This document shows, one piece after another, positions 1 through 7,942 of a stretch of 64,000 nt of DNA (its first letter is position 1; each line of letters opens with the position of its first letter). Below the pieces are notes generated by a model. That model was not told the origin of the DNA and did not search any database. It worked only from the letters and a program-made list of their open reading frames with translations. Source of the stretch: Actinomyces mediterranea (GTDB lineage: Bacteria; Actinomycetota; Actinomycetes; Actinomycetales; Actinomycetaceae); NCBI RefSeq assembly GCF_900155595.1, contig NZ_FTPB01000004.1:248001-312000 (forward strand), written 5' to 3'. The position numbers were made by a program, and so were the translations under genes.

Positions 1-1216
1 CGTTCCACCACCAGTACGCGGATAGGCCGCCCGCGATGAGGAGCAGCGCGATGAGGGCGAGTATCTTGCCGACTTTGGATTTCGTCTTGGAGGGGTGCTC
101 CATCGGCGCGGGGACGTGGCCCGATGCGTGGACGATGGTTTCAGAGGTGGCGGGGATGCGCGCGGGAAGTGCGGTTGTGGCGCCGCGGGAGTTCCATGCG
201 ACGGTCTGGGTTCCAGACTCCTGGGGTTCGACCTCGGCGCGCATGGCGCCCACATCCGCGGGGATCGCTGCAATGACCCTCGCCACGAGGTCGAGAGCGT
301 GATCGGCGTCCTGGGGGCGCTCATCGGGGTTGCGCGCGGCGAGGGAGGCGATGAGGTCGTCGACCTCGCGGGGGATCCACGGTTCAGATTCGGAGGGCAG
401 GGGGATCGAATCGTTGACGTGGTGCTGGGCGATCTGCAGGGCATTCTCACTCTCCCAGGGGACGTGGCCCGTGAGCATCTCGTAGGCCATGATACCGACC
501 GCGTACAGGTCGGTCCGCGCGTCGATTCCACCCGATGAGGCGACTTCCGGCGCTATATAGGCGATGGTGCCGAGCATGGTCCCGGTCGTCGACATCGACA
601 CTTCGGATGCTGCGCGGGCCAGGCCGAAGTCGGTGACCCTCACCGGGGGGTCTGCGGGAACGAGGACGTTCTCGGGTTTGATATCACGGTGGACTACACC
701 GACGCGGTGCGCTGCACGCAGGGCGTCGAGGACATCGCGGGTGTAACGAAGGCTCTGTTCGAGTGTGAAGGCGCCCTGTCGGCGCAACAGTGTGCGCAGG
801 TTGGGACCGTCGACGAGCTCCATGACGAGGAATCCCTGACCGTGGACGACTCCCTGATCGAAGACGGAGACGACGCCGGGGTGGAGGATACGAGCGGCTG
901 AGCGCGCCTCGCGGCGGAAACGCTGCACGAAGTCCGCGGACTCTGCGAGGTGGGGGTGCATGAGTTTGAGGGCGACTGGACGCTCGAGGCGCTCGTCGTG
1001 GGCGACGTACACGGTCGCCATCCCGCCTCGGGCGAGGCGGCGTTCGATCCGGTAGCGCGAATCTACGACGAGCCCGATCATGGGGTCGATCGGCTGGAAA
1101 GCGGGAGCCGATTCATCCGCATCCGGGGCATCGGGCAGCGGCGGAAGAGCCGATAGGGGAACGGTCTGCCGCGTTGAGATCTCATCGCCTGTCGGCTCTA
1201 AGTCGTGTTCTGCCAC
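1..1216 (-). CDS. Serine/threonine protein kinase, PknL-like (partial, C-terminus beyond window)
   Basis: Membrane-anchored eukaryotic-type Ser/Thr kinase. Reading the minus strand from a GTG at 1216, the protein has a ~45-residue acidic N-terminus, a glycine-rich loop (ARGGMATVY), the ATP-binding Lys near residue 84, the catalytic loop HRDIKPEN (Asp ~178), DFG (Asp ~196) and an activation loop rich in Ser/Thr ending in APE. A single hydrophobic segment followed by Trp residues lies at the window edge, so the extracellular part is not visible. It is divergent from an Rv2175c-like gene and close to a polyprenyl synthase, the order seen around mycobacterial pknL; that order is why PknL is the preferred comparison. 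Whether it carries PASTA domains cannot be seen. The GTG start is supported by a -10 box 7 nt upstream. Confidence 0.93.
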   Translation of the reverse strand, partial: MAEHDLEPTGDEISTRQTVPLSALPPLPDAPDADESAPAFQPIDPMIGLVVDSRYRIERRLARGGMATVYVAHDERLERPVALKLMHPHLAESADFVQRFRREARSAARILHPGVVSVFDQGVVHGQGFLVMELVDGPNLRTLLRRQGAFTLEQSLRYTRDVLDALRAAHRVGVVHRDIKPENVLVPADPPVRVTDFGLARAASEVSMSTTGTMLGTIAYIAPEVASSGGIDARTDLYAVGIMAYEMLTGHVPWESENALQIAQHHVNDSIPLPSESEPWIPREVDDLIASLAARNPDERPQDADHALDLVARVIAAIPADVGAMRAEVEPQESGTQTVAWNSRGATTALPARIPATSETIVHASGHVPAPMEHPSKTKSKVGKILALIALLLIAGGLSAYWWWN

Positions 1217-1223
1217 GTCTGGG

Positions 1224-1229
1224 ATTGTA
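1224..1229 (-). promoter_or_regulatory. -10 box of leaderless kinase transcript
   Basis: TACAAT on the minus strand ends 7 nt before the kinase GTG. This places the predicted transcription start at or next to the start codon, so the mRNA would lack a Shine-Dalgarno leader. No clear -35 element is seen. Confidence 0.55.
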
Positions 1230-1319
1230 GGGGAGGGGAGTGCCGCGGGCGCGTCTGGCACTCGGCGCGCCCGCGGCTCCGGCGGCGCTCTCCCGCTCGA
1301 TCGCACATCGGCAGTGGTT

Positions 1320-1325
1320 TAGGCT
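1320..1325 (+). promoter_or_regulatory. -10 box of leaderless Rv2175c-like gene
   Basis: TAGGCT ends 6 nt before the ATG at 1332 with no purine-rich SD between, suggesting a leaderless transcript divergent from the kinase promoter about 90 bp away. Confidence 0.5.
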
Positions 1326-1331
1326 GACTCC

Positions 1332-1679
1332 ATGACTGTTTTCCCCGAGACCTACTCCGTCGAAGAGGCGGCGCGCCTCTTGGGCGTTGACCCCCGTCGG
1401 ATCAAGCAGCTGATCCGAGATCGTATCCTCTTCACTATGCCCGCTGAATCGGGAGGAGGAATCCCTCGGGAGATACTCGTCAAGGGCGAGAACGGGTGGG
1501 AGCCCCTGGTGAACCTGCAGGGCACCCTCACGCTGCTCGCCGACGACGGGTACTCGCCGGAGGAAGCGGCTCATTGGCTGTACACGATGCAGGACGAGTT
1601 GGAGGAGACGCCGATGGAGGCTCTGCTCAAGGGGCGACACCACCGGGTCAACGCCATCGCCTCCGCCCTCGCGTTCTGA
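1332..1679 (+). CDS. Rv2175c-family DNA-binding protein (putative kinase substrate)
   Basis: A 115-residue protein with an N-terminal helix-turn-helix (TYSVEEAARLLGVDPRRIKQL) and a C-terminal segment typical of the Rv2175c family of small actinobacterial DNA-binding proteins. In Mycobacterium, Rv2175c is phosphorylated by the neighbouring kinase PknL on an N-terminal threonine, which reduces DNA binding. Here threonines lie at positions 2 and 7 and the gene is divergent from a kinase gene, so the same kinase-regulator relationship is plausible but is an inference. The ATG is supported by the -10 box 6 nt upstream. The gene ends 30 bp before the stop of the convergent polyprenyl synthase. Confidence 0.85.
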   Translation: MTVFPETYSVEEAARLLGVDPRRIKQLIRDRILFTMPAESGGGIPREILVKGENGWEPLVNLQGTLTLLADDGYSPEEAAHWLYTMQDELEETPMEALLKGRHHRVNAIASALAF

Positions 1680-1709
1680 ATCCCGCGCACCGGTCGCGAA
1701 TCGTCGCGG

Positions 1710-2804
1710 CTAAGCGGAGCGCGCGGTAATGATGGCGGCGAGTTCGCCGAGCAGCTCGCGGTGCTCCTCGGTGAAGGGATGGTGCTCCATGGCTGCGGTT
1801 CCCTCATTGACGAGGGAATCGATGAGCCCTTCATGGGCGGCTCGGCCGCGTTGGTCAATGACGTCGGTCGCGTCGGCGATATCGGGCCCGCCGACCGAGG
1901 CACCCATGAGGACGCGGGCGAGGAGTGTGCGTTCGTCCTCGTCGGCGCGTTTCCACGTGAGAGCGAGAAGGACCGTGCGCTTGCCCTCACGCAGGTCGTC
2001 CCCGGCTGGCTTTCCCGTGGTCTCCGGATCGCCGAAGACTCCGAGGTCGTCGTCGCGCAACTGGAAGGCGATTCCCCACGGCGTGAGCACCTCGGACAGG
2101 GATGCGAGAAGCTCGTCCTCCCCTCCCGCTGCGATCGCCCCGAGCAGTGCCGGGTAGACGATCGAATAATGCGCGGATTTGTGGACGATGACCTTCATCG
2201 CATCGTCGGCCCTCAAGGAATCGGGGTCATCGGCATCGAGGGGGAGATGCTCCGCTCGCACATCGAGGTACTGACCGAGGGCGACCTCAGCGTGCATCAT
2301 CGTGTAGCGGTCGAGAAGCCGTGTCGCGGTTAGCGCGTCGAGTGCCGCGCATTGGCGGCCCATCGCGTATTCGGCGGCGGAGAAGAGCATGTCACCGACG
2401 AGGACGGCCCCTGCAGCGCCGAAATTCGTTGAGGACCCGATCCAACCGTGGTCCCGGTGGATGCCGGTGAGCCGGACGTGGGGGGTGGGGGCGCCTCGGC
2501 GCGTCAGTGCATGATCGATGAGGTCATCATGGGCGAGTGCACTGGCCTGGTAGAGTTCAAGCGCCGCCGCAAGGTCGGCGACGGGCGCCTCCTCCACAGC
2601 GTAGCCGCCCGCCAGGCTCGCCCCGACGTGGGCGAGCAGGCCCCTGAAGCGCTTGCCCGAACGGGTCGCGCGGATGCACGTGTCGATGAAGTCGTCGCAA
2701 CCGATCGACGGGTCGAGCCTGCGGACCAGGGAGGCGAGGGCGTCATCGGTGGCCGCATCGATACGGGGGCGCAGTACGGTGAGCCTCTCCTTGAGATCAG
2801 TCAT
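1710..2804 (-). CDS. idsA: Polyprenyl (geranylgeranyl-type) diphosphate synthase
   Basis: Chain-elongating trans-prenyltransferase that condenses isopentenyl diphosphate with an allylic diphosphate. The 364-residue product has the substrate-binding GKRFR motif (~50), the first aspartate-rich motif DDLID (~93-97) and the second as RDDDLG (~247-252). The first motif has DDxxD spacing, as in long- or medium-chain synthases, but chain length cannot be read from sequence alone. The frame is open far upstream through the rpoD region; the ATG at 2804 is chosen because TAGGCT lies 7 nt upstream (leaderless) and because it matches the family N-terminus. Position next to the kinase and Rv2175c homologue resembles mycobacterial idsA2. 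It shares isoprenoid metabolism with dxs, dxr and ispG elsewhere in the window. Confidence 0.9.
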   Translation of the reverse strand: MTDLKERLTVLRPRIDAATDDALASLVRRLDPSIGCDDFIDTCIRATRSGKRFRGLLAHVGASLAGGYAVEEAPVADLAAALELYQASALAHDDLIDHALTRRGAPTPHVRLTGIHRDHGWIGSSTNFGAAGAVLVGDMLFSAAEYAMGRQCAALDALTATRLLDRYTMMHAEVALGQYLDVRAEHLPLDADDPDSLRADDAMKVIVHKSAHYSIVYPALLGAIAAGGEDELLASLSEVLTPWGIAFQLRDDDLGVFGDPETTGKPAGDDLREGKRTVLLALTWKRADEDERTLLARVLMGASVGGPDIADATDVIDQRGRAAHEGLIDSLVNEGTAAMEHHPFTEEHRELLGELAAIITARSA

Positions 2805-2811
2805 GTGCCCC

Positions 2812-2817
2812 AGCCTA
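2812..2817 (-). promoter_or_regulatory. -10 box of leaderless polyprenyl synthase gene
   Basis: TAGGCT on the minus strand ends 7 nt before the ATG at 2804. It decides the start against a much longer open frame that overlaps the sigma factor gene in antisense. Confidence 0.5.
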
Positions 2818-2935
2818 GGGGTACGGGGCGACCATGTGGCGACTCTCACCGCGCGAGTGGGCCGTGAAGGTGACATGAGCCACCTGCTCGGTGATGGGCC
2901 TGGGTTCTTCGTCGGGAAAACTGGGCGGACTCGAC

Positions 2936-2941
2936 TATAAT
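2936..2941 (+). promoter_or_regulatory. -10 element of the primary sigma factor gene
   Basis: A perfect TATAAT lies about 70 nt before the preferred GTG start of the sigma factor gene. The predicted 5' leader is about 60 nt. No convincing TTGACA-like -35 is found at 17 bp. Confidence 0.55.
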
Positions 2942-3009
2942 TGTTCGCAGTGCGTGCCAAGCGTCCGGCGCTCGGTCTATTGTTCCCGTCTTCTGAGAAA
3001 GGCACAGGT

Positions 3010-4500
3010 GTGGTTGCATCAAGCACTGCCAAAGGTTCATCCCGTAGGAAGAAGACAGTAGAGGCCGATGCATCAGCCGAGGTCGTTGAAGCCGCCAGGC
3101 CCGCCCGCAAGAGGGCTGCGTCGCGCAAGAAGACAGCCGTAAAGGAAAGGGCCGCACAGACGACTACGGGTGTCGATGCCGCTGAGGAGACGTCCGCCGC
3201 TCCGCGTCGCACGAAGAAGAAGGACGCTGCAGCGGAGCCCGCCGAACCCGTGAAGAAGAAGCCGGCTCGAAAGAAGCGGACGGCGAAGGCCTCGAAGGCA
3301 GCGGAAGTGGCTCCCGCAGAGGACGCCATCGAGCCGACTGACGAGCAGGATGCCCCCGACGAGGACATCGAGCCCACGGACGAGGACATCACGCAGAGCG
3401 AAGAGGTCGAAGCCGCTGAGGAAGAGAACGACTCCGGCGAGGAGGAGTCCGAAGAAGAGGCCGACGAGGCGAAGAACGCTGCGGCTCTGCGCGAGCGCAC
3501 CTCCGCCGGGATCCAAGTCAAGGGCGGCTTCGTCGTCTCCGATTCCGATGAGACGGACGAGCCCGTCCAACAAGTCACCGTTGCCGGTGCGACAGCTGAC
3601 CCGGTCAAGGACTACCTCAAGCAGATCGGCAAGGTATCGCTGCTGAACGCCGAGCAGGAGGTCGACCTCGCCCGTCGCATTGAGGCCGGACTCTACGCCG
3701 AGTACAAGCTCAAGAACGAAGCCGAGACGATGACCTCCAAGGAGCGTCGCGAACTGCACTTCCTCGCTCAGGACGGCCAGCAGGCGAAGAACCACCTCCT
3801 CGAGGCCAACCTGCGACTCGTCGTCTCTCTCGCCAAGCGCTACACGGGCCGGGGAATGCAGTTCCTCGACCTCATCCAAGAGGGCAACCTCGGCCTCATC
3901 CGCGCGGTTGAGAAGTTCGACTACACGAAGGGTTACAAGTTCTCCACCTACGCGACGTGGTGGATCCGCCAGGCGATCACCCGCGCCATGGCCGACCAGG
4001 CCCGCACCATCCGCATCCCCGTGCATATGGTCGAGGTCATCAATAAACTCGCCCGCGTCCAACGGCAGATGCTGCAGGACCTCGGGCGCGAGCCCACCCC
4101 GGAGGAGCTTGCCAAGGAGCTCGATATGACCGCGGAGAAGGTCGTCGAGGTCCAGAAGTACGGGCGCGAGCCGATTTCCTTGCACACGCCGCTGGGCGAG
4201 GACGGCGACTCCGAGTTCGGCGACCTCATCGAGGATTCCGAAGCGATCGTCCCCGCGGACGCGGTCTCCTTCACACTGCTGCAGGAGCAGCTCCACCACG
4301 TGCTCGACACCCTGTCCGAGCGCGAGGCGGGCGTCGTGTCGATGCGCTTCGGCCTGGGGGACGGCCAGCCCAAAACCCTCGACGAGATCGGCAAGGTGTA
4401 TGGCGTCACCCGTGAGCGGATCCGTCAGATCGAGTCGAAGACCATGTCGAAGCTGCGCCACCCCTCGCGGTCCCAGGTGCTGCGCGACTATCTCGACTAA
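3010..4500 (+). CDS. rpoD: RNA polymerase primary sigma factor (SigA/HrdB/RpoD)
   Basis: Directs RNA polymerase to housekeeping promoters. The 496-residue protein begins with ~190 residues rich in Lys, Ala and Glu, normal for actinobacterial primary sigma factors. Region 1.2 starts at [11 protein letters not shown] (~197); region 2 includes [30 protein letters not shown] and the 2.4 segment [16 protein letters not shown]; region 3 follows; region 4.2 has the HTH around [12 protein letters not shown] (~464-475). The open frame extends upstream to a TTG at 2941, but GTG 3010 has a good SD (GAAAGG, 6 nt spacing) and lies downstream of a TATAAT, so it is preferred. The window's many TANNNT -10 boxes are what this factor would read. 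Confidence 0.97.
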   Translation: MVASSTAKGSSRRKKTVEADASAEVVEAARPARKRAASRKKTAVKERAAQTTTGVDAAEETSAAPRRTKKKDAAAEPAEPVKKKPARKKRTAKASKAAEVAPAEDAIEPTDEQDAPDEDIEPTDEDITQSEEVEAAEEENDSGEEESEEEADEAKNAAALRERTSAGIQVKGGFVVSDSDETDEPVQQVTVAGATADPVKDYLKQIGKVSLLNAEQEVDLARRIEAGLYAEYKLKNEAETMTSKERRELHFLAQDGQQAKNHLLEANLRLVVSLAKRYTGRGMQFLDLIQEGNLGLIRAVEKFDYTKGYKFSTYATWWIRQAITRAMADQARTIRIPVHMVEVINKLARVQRQMLQDLGREPTPEELAKELDMTAEKVVEVQKYGREPISLHTPLGEDGDSEFGDLIEDSEAIVPADAVSFTLLQEQLHHVLDTLSEREAGVVSMRFGLGDGQPKTLDEIGKVYGVTRERIRQIESKTMSKLRHPSRSQVLRDYLD

Positions 4501-4566
4501 GTCTGTCCGACATCTCTCACGATATGGGCAACGCACTGGGCGCTGCTAGCGGATCGATGCACGAGG

Positions 4567-4923
4567 ATGGACGATAGACACATGGTCGAGGGATTCGCAG
4601 TCATGTTCTTCCTACTGATCGTCATCGTCCTCTTGGCGATCGGCGTCATCGTCGTGCTCGCACTCATGCGCAGGCCCGCACAGGCATGGCAGACCCACCT
4701 GCGCGAGCAGAACGAGCAACTCACCGCGCCACAGCCGACGGATGGGGAACCCGAGGTCAGCCCCACTGAGGCCTCCCTCGAGACTCTCATGAGTGAAGCC
4801 ACGACGACCATGTCCGCCTACTTCGATGCGGACCGCCTGCCGGGCGTCGATCGCATTGAAATCGTCACCGACAAGATCGAAGCCCTCCAAGACAAGCGCG
4901 CCTCATCATCGGAGAGGCAATGA
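4567..4923 (+). CDS. Small single-pass membrane protein, unknown function
   Basis: Not recognised. The product is ~113-118 residues: one strongly hydrophobic segment (FFLLIVIVLLAIGVIVVLAL) near the N-terminus, a Pro/Glu-rich linker and a charged C-terminal helix (VDRIEIVTDKIEALQDKR). It lies between the sigma factor gene and ftsY on the same strand. Starts at ATG 4567 or ATG 4582 are both possible; neither has a convincing SD. Topology suggests a short membrane anchor with a cytoplasmic tail, which is an inference. Confidence 0.6.
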   Translation: MDDRHMVEGFAVMFFLLIVIVLLAIGVIVVLALMRRPAQAWQTHLREQNEQLTAPQPTDGEPEVSPTEASLETLMSEATTTMSAYFDADRLPGVDRIEIVTDKIEALQDKRASSSERQ

Positions 4924-4963
4924 GGCCGGTGTGACGAGCCGCTCCGGCTCTCGCTGGCATCGC

Positions 4964-5002
4964 AATGCGTCCATGGGGGATGATGAACCCCATGGACGCA
5001 TT
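4964..5002 (+). promoter_or_regulatory. Perfect 15-bp inverted repeat over the ftsY start region
   Basis: Left arm 4964-4978 (AATGCGTCCATGGGG) is the exact reverse complement of right arm 4988-5002, with a 9-nt loop GATGATGAA. The possible ftsY start codons at 4965, 4980, 4983 and 4992 all lie within the arms or loop, and the only G-rich SD candidate (4975-4979) is in or just beside the left arm. There is no U-run, so it does not look like a simple terminator. An RNA hairpin here would affect ribosome access to ftsY. Confidence 0.6.
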
Positions 5003-6257
5003 CGTTTCCCTCTTCTCAGACCCGCTCGTACTGGCGGCATCGATCGTCGTTCTCCTCGCCCTCGTTGCGGCAGTCGTGTGGGCAGTGCACAGGTCGAAGA
5101 CGCCCTCGGCCCCCACCCCCACGGCCATGCCATCCGCGCCCGTCGAGGCCGCGCCCGACGCTGCGGAAGACCTTGAGCCGACCAGTGCGGGCCCCGCCGA
5201 CGAGCCCGCCGAATCCATCGAGGAGCCCGAAGAACCAACCGGCGAATCGGTCGAAGAGGCTGAGGCGCCCGCCGGACCCGTCGAAGAAGGCGCCCCCGAA
5301 GAACCCTCCCGAGACGTCCCCGAATCACTGCCGTCGCGCATGCGGCGCCTCAGGTCGCGCCTTGCGGGCTCCGGAGCCCTTGGCCGCGCCATTGTCCGAG
5401 TCCTGTCGCGCGGCGACCTCGAAGCCGCGGACTGGGAGGAGATCGAGGACTCCCTCCTCATCGCCGACCTCGGACTCGACGCCACCGACACCCTCATGGA
5501 GTCGCTGAAGAATCGAGTCGCCATCGAGGGCACACGCGATGGCGCGAAAATCCGTGAGCTCCTTGCTGACGAGCTCCTTGCCCTCGTCGACGAGTCGATG
5601 GACCGCTCGCTCCACCTCGACCCCCACGAGGAGAATGGGCGCCGCCTACCGGCGACCGTCCTCATGGTCGGTGTCAACGGTACCGGCAAGACGACCACGG
5701 TCGGCAAGCTCGCCCGCGTCCTCGTCGCGCAGGATAAGACTGTCCTGCTCGGCGCGGCGGACACGTTCCGCGCCGCCGCAGCCGATCAGCTGTGCACGTG
5801 GGGCGAAAGGGTCGGCGTCGATGTCGTCCGATCCGAGCGCGAGGGCGCGGATCCCGCGTCGGTCGCATTCGACGCTGTGCGCGAGGGCGCTGAGCGCGGC
5901 GTTGACGTCGTCCTCGTCGACACCGCCGGCAGGCTCCAGACGAAGTCCACTCTCATGGACGAGCTCGGCAAGGTCAAGCGCGTCATGGAGAAGCAGGCGT
6001 CGGTCGATGAGGTTCTCCTCGTCCTCGACGCCACCACTGGCCAGAACGGCCTCAAGCAGGCGGAGGTTTTCGCCGAGGTCGCCGGTGTGACGGGCATCGT
6101 ACTGACGAAACTCGACGGTTCGGCCAAGGGCGGGATCGTCGTGTCCGTGCAGCGCGCACTCAAAGTCCCCGTGAAGTTCGTCGGCTTGGGCGAAGGCCCC
6201 GATGACCTCGCGCCCTTCGACCCCGCTGGTTTCGTCGACGCCATCGTCAACGCCTGA
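4983..6257 (+). CDS. ftsY: Signal recognition particle receptor FtsY
   Basis: GTPase that docks SRP-ribosome complexes at the membrane. An N-terminal hydrophobic segment (ASIVVLLALVAAVVWAV) is followed by ~75 acidic and Pro-rich residues, then the NG domain: P-loop GVNGTGKTTTVG (~230), DTFRAAAADQL, DTAGRL, TKLDGSAKGG and the closing GLGEGPDDLAPFDP. An N-terminal transmembrane anchor is common in actinobacterial FtsY, unlike the amphipathic anchor of E. coli. The start is uncertain: ATG at 4965, 4980, 4983 or 4992 are all in frame and all sit inside a perfect inverted repeat. ffh follows 98 bp after the ftsY stop. Confidence 0.95.
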   Translation: MNPMDAFVSLFSDPLVLAASIVVLLALVAAVVWAVHRSKTPSAPTPTAMPSAPVEAAPDAAEDLEPTSAGPADEPAESIEEPEEPTGESVEEAEAPAGPVEEGAPEEPSRDVPESLPSRMRRLRSRLAGSGALGRAIVRVLSRGDLEAADWEEIEDSLLIADLGLDATDTLMESLKNRVAIEGTRDGAKIRELLADELLALVDESMDRSLHLDPHEENGRRLPATVLMVGVNGTGKTTTVGKLARVLVAQDKTVLLGAADTFRAAAADQLCTWGERVGVDVVRSEREGADPASVAFDAVREGAERGVDVVLVDTAGRLQTKSTLMDELGKVKRVMEKQASVDEVLLVLDATTGQNGLKQAEVFAEVAGVTGIVLTKLDGSAKGGIVVSVQRALKVPVKFVGLGEGPDDLAPFDPAGFVDAIVNA

Positions 6258-6297
6258 TCGCTCCGGGCCGCTCACACAGGGGAGGTCGATCCTGCGA

Positions 6298-6303
6298 TAG
6301 GCT
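6298..6303 (+). promoter_or_regulatory. Candidate -10 element for ffh
   Basis: TAGGCT, the hexamer also found before other genes in this window, lies 52 nt upstream of the ffh GTG. It would give a leader of about 45 nt containing the ffh SD. Confidence 0.35.
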
Positions 6304-6355
6304 GGTGACAGTCCCCAGGGGCGCGCCCCTCATCCACACACCACGGGAGTCCTCA

Positions 6356-7942
6356 GTGTTCGGGAATCTATCCGATCGGTTGACCCAGTCCTTCAAGCAG
6401 CTTCGCAGCCGCGGCGTCCTGACAGAATCCGATGTCGACCAGACGATCTCCGAGATCCGTCGCGCCCTCATTGACGCCGACGTTGCGCTGCCCGTGGTCC
6501 GCCAGTTCACGAACGAGGTCCGTGAGAAGGCCTACGGAGCCGCCCGCTCGAAGGCGCTCAATCCCGGCCAGCAGGTCATCCGCATCGTCCACGACGAGCT
6601 CGTCGAGATCCTCGGCGGCCAGACCCGTGAACTCCACTTCGCGGACCGCGGACCCACGGTGTTCATGCTCGCGGGCCTCCAAGGCGCCGGTAAGACGACG
6701 CTGGCCGGGAAACTCGGCAAGTGGTTGCGCGAAGAGGGCAAGACCGTTCTGCTCGTGGCGTCGGACCTCCAGCGCCCCAATGCTGTCCAACAGCTGCAGG
6801 TCGTTGCACAGAGGGCGGGCGTCCAGGTGTGGGCGCCCGAGCCCGGCAATGGTATCGGAGACCCGGTTGCGGTGGCGCGTTCGGGCCTCGCGCGCGCCAT
6901 CGAGACCGGCACGAATGTGGTCATCGTCGATACCGCCGGGCGCCTCGGCATCGACGAGGAGATGATGACGCAGGCGAGGAACATCCGCGACGCCGTCAAC
7001 CCCCACGAAGTGATGTTCGTCCTCGACGCCATGGTCGGTCAGGACGCGGTGAGCACCTCAACGGCATTCCGCGACGGAGTCGGCTTCACCGGTGTCGTGT
7101 TGTCCAAACTCGACGGCGATGCGCGCGGCGGTGCCGCGCTGTCGGTGCGCGGCGTGACGGGCGCACCCATTCTCTTCGCCTCCACCGGTGAGGGCGTTGA
7201 CGACTTCGAGCGCTTCCACGCCGACCGGATGGCGGGCCGGATCCTCGACATGGGAGACGTCCTCACACTCATCGAACAGGCCGAAAAGCGTCTCGACGCC
7301 GAAGAGGCGGAGAAGATGGCCGCCAAGGTCATGTCCGGTGAACTCACGCTGGCCGACTTCCTCTCCCAACTCCAGCAGGTCAAGAAACTCGGCTCGATGA
7401 AGAAGATGCTCGGGATGATTCCGGGGGCTGCGCAGATGCGCGAGCAGATCGAGAACTTCGACGAGCGGGAAGTGGATCGAGTCGAAGCGATCGTCCGCTC
7501 CATGACCCCCGCCGAGCGCGAAGACGTGTCCATCCTCAACGGCTCGCGCCGCATGCGCATTGCGAAGGGATCGGGAACGACCGTCGCTGAGGTCAACGGA
7601 CTCGTCAAACGCTTCGAAGCGGCGAAGACGATGATGGGGCAGATGGGCCAAATGGGCGGCATGCCCGGGATGGGGGCCCTCCCCGGTCAGGGAGGTCGCG
7701 CAAAGCAGAAGGCGAACGCCCGCAAGGCACAGTCCGACCGCAGGAAGATGAAGAAGGCCGGCAAATCGGGTAATCCTGCGAAGAGGCGCCAACAGGAACT
7801 CGAAGCCCTCCTTCCCCCCGAGCAGCGCAAGGGGACAGCGCCCGGATCCGCCTTTTCAGCCGAGCCCGCCGCCTCTGCGGCACGCCCCACCATGGATGAC
7901 CTGCCCGACGACATCAAGCGCATGCTCGGCGGCATGAGGTGA
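6356..7942 (+). CDS. ffh: Signal recognition particle GTPase Ffh
   Basis: Protein component of the SRP; binds 4.5S RNA and hydrophobic signal sequences. The 528-residue product has the N domain (FGNLSDRLTQSFKQLRSRG), the G domain with P-loop LQGAGKTTLAGKL, DLQRPNAVQQL, DTAGRLGID and SKLDGDARGGAALS, then a Met-rich M domain (MGQMGQMGGMPGMG) with the RNA-binding SRRMRIAKGSG segment. GTG 6356 is preferred over an upstream in-frame start because GGGAG lies 6 nt before it and the protein then begins at the conserved N domain. Its last codons overlap the GTG of the amidohydrolase gene. Confidence 0.96.
   Translation: MFGNLSDRLTQSFKQLRSRGVLTESDVDQTISEIRRALIDADVALPVVRQFTNEVREKAYGAARSKALNPGQQVIRIVHDELVEILGGQTRELHFADRGPTVFMLAGLQGAGKTTLAGKLGKWLREEGKTVLLVASDLQRPNAVQQLQVVAQRAGVQVWAPEPGNGIGDPVAVARSGLARAIETGTNVVIVDTAGRLGIDEEMMTQARNIRDAVNPHEVMFVLDAMVGQDAVSTSTAFRDGVGFTGVVLSKLDGDARGGAALSVRGVTGAPILFASTGEGVDDFERFHADRMAGRILDMGDVLTLIEQAEKRLDAEEAEKMAAKVMSGELTLADFLSQLQQVKKLGSMKKMLGMIPGAAQMREQIENFDEREVDRVEAIVRSMTPAEREDVSILNGSRRMRIAKGSGTTVAEVNGLVKRFEAAKTMMGQMGQMGGMPGMGALPGQGGRAKQKANARKAQSDRRKMKKAGKSGNPAKRRQQELEALLPPEQRKGTAPGSAFSAEPAASAARPTMDDLPDDIKRMLGGMR

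Noticed and set aside
2914-2945. Alternative-sigma (SigH/SigE-like) promoter before rpoD based on GGGAA
   Set aside because: The GTT that should lie 18-19 nt downstream is 24 nt away; the perfect TATAAT is the better candidate.
1710-3608. A 632-codon minus-strand frame across the sigma factor N-terminus
   Set aside because: Only its last 364 codons (from 2804) encode the polyprenyl synthase; the upstream part is low-complexity antisense of the Lys/Ala/Glu-rich rpoD leader.
3073-4536. A 487-codon minus-strand open frame antisense to rpoD
   Set aside because: It mirrors the codon structure of a GC-rich gene, has no family features, no SD and no promoter.
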